A program made the translations under genes and the position numbers. Below, in pieces: positions 1 to 3,641 of a DNA stretch of 8,523 nt. How positions within the stretch are numbered: position 1 is the first letter of the stretch; each line of letters begins with the position of its first letter. The notes under the pieces are model-generated. The model did not search any database. It worked only from the letters and a program-made list of their open reading frames with translations, and was not told where the DNA came from. The stretch spans positions 1 through 8,523 of the forward strand of contig JAPXSY010000103.1 of NCBI GenBank assembly GCA_033812795.1. The letters are read 5' to 3'. The DNA is from JAPXSY01 sp033812795 (GTDB taxonomy: Bacteria; Verrucomicrobiota; Kiritimatiellia; RFP12; UBA1067).

Positions 1-9
1 AGGGAGGAC

Positions 10-49
10 AGGAGACGGGAGACGGGAGACGGGAGACGGGAGTCGGGAG
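10..49. repeat. GGGAGAC heptamer tandem array
   Basis: A 7-bp unit GGGAGAC is repeated: a slightly altered first unit at 10-16, three perfect units at 17-37, a GGGAGTC unit at 38-44 and a partial unit to 49. The last units run straight into the REP-like palindrome that begins at 44. The second REP-like copy at 991 is also preceded by GTCGGGAG, so the array may have grown by slippage from the palindrome's own edge. It has no coding potential that I would support. Confidence 0.85.
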
Positions 50-68
50 CGCGGGCGTCCCCGCCCGC
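44..68 (+). repeat. REP-like palindromic element, copy 1
   Basis: This 25-bp GC-rich element contains a perfect hairpin: GCGGGCG (51-57), loop TCCC, CGCCCGC (62-68). Its exact reverse complement occurs at 1091-1115, and a one-mismatch direct copy lies at 993-1017. Its downstream half could also pair in a second hairpin, GCCCGC (63-68) with GCGGGC (82-87), around an inner GCC-GAAA-GGC stem-loop. The element sits in the leader upstream of the dehydrogenase gene. It could be a transposed REP sequence, or the end of a transcript from a gene left of the window. Confidence 0.75.
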
Positions 69-128
69 TGGCCGAAAGGCGGCGGGCCGCTGAACGTCGA
101 CACGAAAAACGCTGCACAGGACAAAACA

Positions 129-917
129 ATGAATCCGAACAAGCAGACAATGTTGAAGCAGGCTTTTTCATTGGAGGGCCGCACCGCCCTGGTGACCGGT
201 TCCGCGCGCGGCATCGGCCGGGCGATCGCCCGGGCGCTGGCCGAATGCGGGGCCACGGTCGCGGTGCATGGCGTGCGGGCGAGCGACGCGCTCGACCAGT
301 CGCTGGCCGACGTGCGGGCGTTCTCGCCGCAGAGCGCGGCGGTGACCGGCGATCTGGCCGAGTCCGGCATGGGGGCGCGGCTCGTGGCAGCGGTCGGCGC
401 GGCGGTCGGTGCGCCGGACATCGTGGTGGCAAACGCCTCGGTGCAGGTCCGCCGGCCGTGGCTCGAGGTTCCGGAGTCGGAGGCGCTGCTGCAGATGCAG
501 GTGAACTTCCACGCCACGTACCAGCTTTTCCAGGCCGCCTATCCCGCGATGGCGGCGCGGCACTGGGGCCGGCTGATCTCGGTGGGCAGCGTGCAGGAGC
601 TGAAGCCGCACCCCGAGATGCCGGTGTACGCGGCGAGCAAGGCGGCGCTGGAGAACCTGGTGCGGAATCTCGCCCGGCAGGCGGCTCCGGACGGGGTGAC
701 GGTCAATAACCTCTGCCCCGGGGTCTTCGCCACCGACCGCAACGCCGAGGCGCTGAACAATCCCGTCTACGCCGAGAAGGTGCGCGCCGCCATTCCGCTG
801 CGCGACTTCGCGCAGCCGGAAGACGCGGCGGGCGCGGCGCTCCTGCTCTGTTCCGACGCGGGGCGGTATATCACGGGCGTCACGCTGCGCGTGGACGGCG
901 GCATGGGAATCGCGTGA
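129..917 (+). CDS. SDR-family NAD(P)-dependent oxidoreductase
   Basis: This is a 262-aa classical short-chain dehydrogenase/reductase, the usual length for the family. The Rossmann cofactor loop TGSARGIG is at residues 23-30. NAS at 102-104 replaces the usual NNAG. The active-site set is Asn126, Ser154 and YAASK with Tyr167 and Lys171; the PG motif is at 197-198 and the C-terminal RVDGG at 254-258. It is cytosolic, with no signal peptide. The second strand ends in VAVHG with a nearby Arg and no Asp, which leans towards NADP(H); this is tentative. The FSLEGRTALVTG start and overall pattern resemble gluconate 5-dehydrogenase and 2-deoxygluconate dehydrogenase types, but SDR substrates cannot be read from sequence. 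The 129 start is supported by ACAGGA at 116-121, 7 nt upstream; a second Met at residue 8 is possible. The RraA-type gene downstream suggests sugar-acid or hydroxy-acid catabolism. Confidence 0.93.
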   Translation: MNPNKQTMLKQAFSLEGRTALVTGSARGIGRAIARALAECGATVAVHGVRASDALDQSLADVRAFSPQSAAVTGDLAESGMGARLVAAVGAAVGAPDIVVANASVQVRRPWLEVPESEALLQMQVNFHATYQLFQAAYPAMAARHWGRLISVGSVQELKPHPEMPVYAASKAALENLVRNLARQAAPDGVTVNNLCPGVFATDRNAEALNNPVYAEKVRAAIPLRDFAQPEDAAGAALLLCSDAGRYITGVTLRVDGGMGIA

Positions 918-1261
918 AGGTGGAGAACGGAAGGAGGAACGGTGGGTAGACGGCACGGATGGCAATCGGCTCGCGGCCGGGTATGCGTGTGTCGGGAGCG
1001 CGGGCGTCCTCGCCCGCAACAGCGTCCCGTGCATACGGTCGCGCGTATAAGCCAAACTGCACGCCGGACGCGCGCGCGGCCTTTCGAAAAGCGGGCGGGG
1101 ACGCCCGCGCTCCCGGTGGCTCCGCGAGAACCACGCGTTTTCTTCGCATCCTCCGGCAGCGAACCGATTCCGCACAGAGGCGTTCTCTCCATTGCGGGAC
1201 AAGTGCGTGATGAGATTTTGGTAAGACGGGTTGGTAACGGTAGGATTGGAGGAAAAGAAAA
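918..1261. other. Intergenic region with REPIN-like unit
   Basis: This 344-bp gap between the dehydrogenase and the RraA-family gene has no credible gene. Open frames cross it on both strands, but their translations are dominated by Arg, Ala, Gly and Pro from GC-rich repeat DNA. Its main content is the inverted pair of REP-like palindromes at 993-1115. A GTATGC (981-986) and GCATAC (1031-1036) pair encloses the left palindrome. Near the right end TTGGTAA occurs twice, 13 bp apart (1218-1224 and 1231-1237), just upstream of the ribosome binding site. I see no clear sigma70 promoter or intrinsic terminator, so co-transcription of the two genes remains possible. Confidence 0.6.
993..1115. repeat. 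REPIN-like inverted pair of REP palindromes
   Basis: Two 25-bp arms (993-1017 and 1091-1115) are inverted copies of each other with one mismatch, at 1010, and are separated by 73 bp. Each arm is itself a hairpin with a 7-bp GCGGGCG/CGCCCGC stem and a 4-nt loop. The right arm is the exact reverse complement of the copy at 44-68. Two inverted REP hairpins with a spacer match the definition of a REPIN, the non-autonomous element mobilised by RAYT (TnpA-REP) transposases in other bacteria. No transposase gene lies in the window, so mobility is inferred. Confidence 0.7.
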
Positions 1262-2017
1262 ATGAGCGGAAAGAGCGAAGAGAGTCTATTGCAGAAAGAA
1301 GCCGGCATGATGAAGCTGGAGAAGCTCATCGCAACGCGCGAGGGGATCTCGCGCAAGGCGTTCCCCGTGCCGGTTAAGGAGATGCTGGCGCGGTACGAGC
1401 AGCTCTACACCGGCGCGATCAGCGATGTGCTGCGCGAGTTCGCCTTGCTCGACCAGGCGCTGCCCGGACACCTGAGGCCGCTGCGCGACAGCGACACCGT
1501 GGCGGGCATCGCCTTCACGGTCAAGAGCGCGCCCAACGTGAAGATCACGGGCGAGATGACCTTCCGCGGCCAGATGCTCGACGAGATGGGAGAGGATCAC
1601 TTTGTGGTGTGGGACACCTCGAACGATGAGAAGGCCACGCTGTGGGGCGGGGTGATGACCGCCACCGCGTACGGCAAGGGCGTGAAGGCGGCCTGCATCG
1701 ACGGCGGCATCCGCGACACCCGGCAGATTCTGGAAAAGCCCTTCCCCGTGTATTACAGATACCGCATCCCCAACGGCTCGCTCGGCCGCTGCCTGATCAC
1801 GCACTACCAGATCCCGATCCAGATCGGCGACGTGACGGTCAAGCCCGGCGATGTGATCTTCGCGGACTGCGACGGCGTGGTCTGCGTGCCGCGCGACATC
1901 GCCTATGATGTGCTGACGCGCGCCGAAGAAATCCGCGAGAACGAAAAGAAAATCTTCGGCTGGGTCGCCGCGGGCGAGACGGTCAAGCAGATCACCGACA
2001 AGGGCGGGTATTTCTAA
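1262..2017 (+). CDS. RraA/HMG-aldolase-family protein
   Basis: This 251-aa cytosolic protein belongs to the RraA-like family, which includes 4-hydroxy-4-methyl-2-oxoglutarate aldolases. Those enzymes cleave 4-hydroxy-2-oxo acids, often releasing pyruvate, with a divalent metal. Visible family marks are TGAISDVL (residues 50-57), WGGVMTATAYGKG (128-140), the signature DGGIRD at 147-152 with the conserved Arg151-Asp152 pair, and VKPGDVIFADCDGVVCVP (193-210). It is much longer than the roughly 160-aa E. coli RraA and nearer the catabolic members. It carries an N-terminal extension of about 40 residues and a charged C-terminal helix. The start is set by GGAGGA at 1248-1253, 8 nt upstream; an internal ATG-ATG pair near 1307 is the alternative. 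Older databases call such proteins demethylmenaquinone methyltransferase, which is a misannotation. The true substrate is unknown. Pairing with the upstream SDR suggests dehydrogenation followed by retro-aldol cleavage. Confidence 0.92.
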   Translation: MSGKSEESLLQKEAGMMKLEKLIATREGISRKAFPVPVKEMLARYEQLYTGAISDVLREFALLDQALPGHLRPLRDSDTVAGIAFTVKSAPNVKITGEMTFRGQMLDEMGEDHFVVWDTSNDEKATLWGGVMTATAYGKGVKAACIDGGIRDTRQILEKPFPVYYRYRIPNGSLGRCLITHYQIPIQIGDVTVKPGDVIFADCDGVVCVPRDIAYDVLTRAEEIRENEKKIFGWVAAGETVKQITDKGGYF

Positions 2018-2019
2018 GA

Positions 2020-2036
2020 TGCGGGCAAAGCCCGCA
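2020..2036. terminator. Stem-loop just after the RraA-family stop
   Basis: TGCGGGC (2020-2026), loop AAA, GCCCGCA (2030-2036) forms a perfect 7-bp stem 2 nt after the stop codon. No T-run follows, so it is not a canonical intrinsic terminator; it may be a weak terminator or a 3'-end stabiliser. The GCGGGC/GCCCGC arms followed by AAC resemble half of the REP-like elements near 993, so it could be a decayed relative. Confidence 0.45.
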
Positions 2037-2049
2037 ACGCAAGTTAAAT

Positions 2050-2240
2050 GGTTTCAGGGTTTCTGGGTTTCTGGGTTTCTGGTTTCATGGTTTCTGGTTT
2101 CATGGTTTCTGGTTTCATGGTTTCAGGTTTCATGGTTTCTGGTTTCTGGTTTCAGGGTTTCTGGTTTCAGGGTTTCAGGGTTTCATGGTTTCATGGTTTC
2201 ATGGTTTCATGGTTTCAGGGTTTCTGGTTTCAGGGTTTCA
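2050..2240 (+). repeat. Module A array of GGTTTCA/T units, block 1
   Basis: About 26 units of GGTTTC(A/T), each followed by zero or one extra G or T, make a mixed 7- or 8-bp period. Variant units (…CAGG, …CTGG, …CATG) are interspersed without strict order, as expected from repeated slippage and conversion. The + strand is the G-rich strand in every block of this window. It starts about 30 bp after the RraA-family stop. Frames through it encode only Val-Ser-Gly-Phe-type low-complexity peptides and are not genes. Confidence 0.95.
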
Positions 2241-2278
2241 TCTAAATCGGGGTCGGGGTCGGTATCGGTATCGGGATC
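2241..2278 (+). repeat. Linker plus module B hexamers, block 1
   Basis: The linker TCTAAATC (2241-2248) is followed by five GGNNTC hexamers at 2249-2278: two GGGGTC, two GGTATC and one GGGATC. The period of 6 is clean and contrasts with the 7-8 bp period of module A. It leads directly into the conserved core beginning GTCGAC at 2279. The same linker and hexamer family recurs at 2421 and 8340. Confidence 0.9.
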
Positions 2279-2381
2279 GTCGACCCGCGACCCGCGACAT
2301 TCGACCTGCGGCGATCGACAGGGACGGTTCCCCGAGCCGTCCGCGGACGCCTTAAAAAGAGCGTTGAAAGCAACGCTCTTT
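2279..2381 (+). repeat. Module C, 103-bp conserved core, copy 1
   Basis: This unique-sequence core is duplicated at 8396-8498 with a single substitution (G at 2336, A at 8453). Its left half shows a 7-bp rhythm of CGAC-containing heptads from 2280 to about 2328. Two stem-loops follow: GGACGGTTC (2322-2330) with GAGCCGTCC (2334-2342), and an 11-bp perfect stem at 2356-2381. Together with modules A and B it makes a composite repeat in the order A, linker, B, C, A. No reading frame in it looks genuine. It could be a non-autonomous mobile unit or an RNA- or DNA-structure element; its identity is unknown to me. Confidence 0.85.
2356..2381 (+). terminator. 11-bp stem-loop in core copy 1, terminator-like
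   Basis: AAAGAGCGTTG (2356-2366), loop AAAG, CAACGCTCTTT (2371-2381) is a perfect 11-bp stem. On the + strand it ends in only three T before GG, so it is at most a weak intrinsic terminator. On the - strand the run TTTTTAAGG follows the stem, which is a better terminator for leftward transcription. It could protect flanking genes from read-through in either direction. Confidence 0.45.
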
Positions 2382-2464
2382 GGTTTCAGGGTTTCAGGGT
2401 TTCAGGGTTTCAGGGTTTCATCCAAATCGGGGTCGGGGTCGGTATCGGTATCGCTATCGATACC
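2382..2464 (+). repeat. Second A-linker-B run after core copy 1
   Basis: Immediately after the core the array restarts with GGTTTCA and four TTTCAGGG-type units to 2420. Linker TCCAAATC (2421-2428) follows, then GGNNTC hexamers (two GGGGTC, two GGTATC) from 2429. The last hexamers merge into a small palindrome, GGTATCG (2447-2453) with CGATACC (2458-2464). No second core follows. The four GGG tracts at 2389, 2397, 2405 and 2413 are evenly spaced by 5 nt. Confidence 0.9.
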
Positions 2465-2466
2465 GC

Positions 2467-2488
2467 CTCCCCGCCTCTCGGCGGGGAG
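2467..2488. other. 9-bp GC-rich stem-loop at the repeat boundary
   Basis: CTCCCCGCC (2467-2475), loop TCTC, GGCGGGGAG (2480-2488) forms a perfect 9-bp stem at the right edge of the composite repeat. It is followed by AAAA and not by T, so it is not a + strand terminator. It may mark the boundary of the repeat unit or block read-through into the cassette. Confidence 0.5.
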
Positions 2489-2592
2489 AAAAGCGGGGTC
2501 CACGGGATTTATGATTGAAGTCATGGGCAAGTTGCCGACGGGGCGGTTAAAACATGCGGAGATATTTTTTTTCATTTTTTTCATTTTTCCGC

Positions 2593-2617
2593 TTGCGCCC
2601 AACACGCCCCCTATGCT
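2593..2617 (+). promoter_or_regulatory. Candidate upstream promoter module P1
   Basis: A long T-rich tract ending CATTTTT precedes TTGCGC (2593-2598) and TATGCT (2612-2617, within TATGCTA). The T tract could act as an UP element on the opposite strand. The TTG box is only 13 nt from the -10-like box, shorter than the usual 16-18, so the true -35 may lie upstream near 2589. I call it mainly because the same T-tract plus TATGCTA layout recurs 100 bp downstream. Confidence 0.35.
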
Positions 2618-2647
2618 ACAGTGACCCGGACTTGAAGCAAAAAGGTT

Positions 2648-2681
2648 TTCAGGCGGGTGCCTGAACAACTGGAGTTTTTTT
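2648..2681 (+). terminator. Hairpin followed by T7 between P1 and P2
   Basis: TTCAGGC (2648-2654), loop GGGT, GCCTGAA (2659-2665) is a perfect 7-bp stem, followed after 9 nt by seven T (2675-2681). The gap makes a standard intrinsic terminator unlikely, but the position downstream of candidate promoter P1 fits an attenuator or the 3' part of a short leader RNA. Confidence 0.3.
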
Positions 2682-2693
2682 CATTTTAGCGGG

Positions 2694-2722
2694 TTGACGG
2701 CATACACTCATTATGCTAACCT
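2694..2722 (+). promoter_or_regulatory. Candidate promoter P2 for the Cys-rich exported protein
   Basis: TTGACG (2694-2699) is a near-consensus -35. TATGCT at 2712-2717 is the best -10 by sequence but sits only 12 nt away. TAACCT at 2717-2722 gives the ideal 17-nt spacing but is a poor match. A TTTTTTTCATTTT tract lies directly upstream. The start site would be near 2724-2730, giving a leader of about 75-80 nt. The strong ribosome binding site and terminator around the gene fit a well-expressed single-gene transcript. Confidence 0.5.
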
Positions 2723-2790
2723 GCAACCGATTTTTGGATTCGCCGGCGATGTTTTGGAAGTCGCCCGGCGGTTCCAAAAAGAGAAACAAC

Positions 2791-2797
2791 AAAGGAG
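2791..2797 (+). promoter_or_regulatory. Ribosome binding site fixing the start at 2803
   Basis: AAAGGAG lies 5 nt before ATG 2803. The frame is open upstream to an ATG at 2713, but that ATG overlaps the P2 -10 region and would bury the signal peptide behind 30 residues. This site decides in favour of 2803. Confidence 0.85.
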
Positions 2798-2802
2798 TAC
2801 TC

Positions 2803-3525
2803 ATGAAGAAGTTGATGATGTTTGCTGCCGCGGTGACGATCGTGGGCGGCGCATACGCGCAAGGGTGCGGTGAGCCGGAACCGGAGGACTGCGCTCTGGC
2901 TTATGACGTGAAGTTGAGCGTCAAGACAACGGTGCCCGACTCGAAGGCGGGTTACGTCCTGCCCTCGCACTGTGGCGACCCTGTGACGAACGCGGCGACT
3001 TGCTTCCGCAAGACCGGGAAGAAGACCATCCAGGGATTCTTCTACGTTTGCGAATGCGAGTGCGATTCCCTCAATTCCGGCACGTCTTGGTACCTCTGGG
3101 ACAAGAAGGCGAAGGTGGGGGAGACAATGCCCGCATCGATTTCTTTCCACGTCATCGGCAGGAAGAAGAGCGATGTTGAGGTTTATGTGACCCTCTCCCC
3201 TGACGAGGACGGGGTGTTGAATGACGGCACGCTCTATCTTGCCGGTTTCGGCAAGTGGGATACCAAGAACTGCCGGGTGAAGAGCGCGAGCGGAAACTTC
3301 GCCGGTCAAATCGCGCCGCCCAAGTGCAACGACGCGCTGTCCTGCGATGAGGCCGCGGCGTATGTCTGCGACGACCAAGCATCAAGTGGTTGTGCGCTGC
3401 GTGCTGATAACACGGTCGATACGGTTGCGTTCGGAACCTGGTCGATCAAGTACAGCTCCTCGAAGGTGAAGAAGCTGATTAAAGACTCAAGCGCCTACCT
3501 TGATTGGCTGCCTGACTACTTCTAA
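2803..3525 (+). CDS. Cys-rich exported protein of unknown function
   Basis: This 240-aa protein starts with a clear Sec signal peptide: MKK, hydrophobic LMMFAAAVTIVGG, and AYA before Gln20. The mature part has 12 cysteines (22, 30, 57, 67, 83, 85, 87, 157, 175, 181, 189, 197), including the CECEC run at 83-87 and a Cys-rich tail segment at 175-197. An even number fits full disulfide pairing in the periplasm or at the cell surface. Alternating hydrophobic stretches (VEVYVTL, GTLYLAGFGKWDTK, AFGTWSIKY) suggest beta strands. There is no lipobox, membrane segment or PEP-CTERM-like tail. I recognise no named family, though the signal peptide and the KLSVKTTVP and RKTGKKTIQGF segments look like proteins I associate, from memory only, with Kiritimatiellota-type genomes. 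It has its own promoter region and terminator, so it is probably monocistronic and strongly expressed. Function is unknown; an abundant surface or structural protein is a guess. Confidence 0.88.
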   Translation: MKKLMMFAAAVTIVGGAYAQGCGEPEPEDCALAYDVKLSVKTTVPDSKAGYVLPSHCGDPVTNAATCFRKTGKKTIQGFFYVCECECDSLNSGTSWYLWDKKAKVGETMPASISFHVIGRKKSDVEVYVTLSPDEDGVLNDGTLYLAGFGKWDTKNCRVKSASGNFAGQIAPPKCNDALSCDEAAAYVCDDQASSGCALRADNTVDTVAFGTWSIKYSSSKVKKLIKDSSAYLDWLPDYF

Positions 3526-3550
3526 GTCGGGAAACTGACGGATTCAGTGA

Positions 3551-3580
3551 AGGGCGGGGGGAAACCCCCGCTCTTTTTTT
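3551..3580 (+). terminator. Strong intrinsic terminator after the Cys-rich protein
   Basis: AGGGCGGGGG (3551-3560) pairs with CCCCCGCTCT (3565-3574) around a GAAA tetraloop, giving 10 pairs with one G-T wobble. The T-run 3574-3580 follows directly. It is a textbook intrinsic terminator 25 nt after the stop, and it separates this gene from the downstream three-gene unit. Confidence 0.93.
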
Positions 3581-3582
3581 AT

Positions 3583-3611
3583 TTGCATGCGGCCCATGGA
3601 TTCGGTACGCT
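3583..3611 (+). promoter_or_regulatory. Sigma70-like promoter of the three-gene unit
   Basis: TTGCAT (3583-3588), a 17-nt spacer and TACGCT (3606-3611) give standard spacing right after the terminator T-run. The start site should fall near 3618, giving a short leader of about 24 nt to the ATG at 3642. The TA(T/C)GCTA form of the -10 box recurs at 2612 and 2712. Confidence 0.6.
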
Positions 3612-3620
3612 ATCCATGGA
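3594..3620 (+). promoter_or_regulatory. Candidate operator: CCATGGA direct repeat over the promoter
   Basis: CCATGGA occurs at 3594-3600 and 3614-3620, exactly 20 bp apart, about two helical turns. Because CCATGG is palindromic, the pair also reads as the inverted repeat CCATGGA (3594-3600) and TCCATGG (3613-3619). The two sites flank the -10 box and the right one covers the likely start site, a good place for a repressor. No regulator gene is in the window. Confidence 0.4.
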
Positions 3621-3641
3621 CGGATCATTAGGAGACCACAA

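Larger units (their letters stand above)
2465..2802. other. Regulatory leader region of the Cys-rich exported protein gene
   Basis: This gene-free stretch holds the GC-rich stem-loop at 2467-2488, two T-rich blocks (about 2566-2588 and 2675-2688), two TATGCTA boxes exactly 100 bp apart, an intervening hairpin with a T7 run, and an untranslated leader of roughly 80 nt before 2803. A 38-codon frame starting ATGATT near 2511 has no ribosome binding site and reads through the T-rich DNA as Phe and Ile; I do not call it a gene. Confidence 0.55.

Noticed and set aside
168..1202. 344-codon open frame on the - strand
   Set aside because: It lies antisense to the well-supported dehydrogenase and through REP-like DNA. 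Its translation is Arg/His/Pro/Ala-rich with no domain, as expected of a GC-rich shadow frame.
2050..2240. Telomere or linear replicon end
   Set aside because: The GGGTTTCA units resemble telomeric DNA, but they are internal, occur in four blocks and are flanked by ordinary bacterial genes.
2279..2381. Integron attC site
   Set aside because: The position of hairpins beside a gene cassette suggested it, but the RYYYAAC and GTTRRRY boxes cannot be placed in the arms, and no integrase gene is visible.
2050..2464. CRISPR array
   Set aside because: The units are 6-8 bp and directly tandem, with no 25-40 bp repeats separated by unique spacers, and no cas gene is present.
2019..2624. 201-codon + strand frame beginning after the RraA-family stop
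   Set aside because: It reads through the GGTTTC array, hexamers and core as Val-Ser-Gly-Phe and Ser-Val repeats, and ends in poly-Phe from the T tract. Array length changes would break it, and there is no ribosome binding site.
2402..2668. 88-codon - strand frame across the repeat edge
   Set aside because: Its tail is the Asp-Thr-Asp-Pro translation of the GGNNTC hexamers and its middle is the T tract read as Lys-Met. I see no start signal or domain.
2713..2802. Upstream in-frame ATG for the Cys-rich protein
   Set aside because: It would put 30 residues before a classical signal peptide and overlaps the P2 -10 region; the ribosome binding site at 2791-2797 points to 2803.
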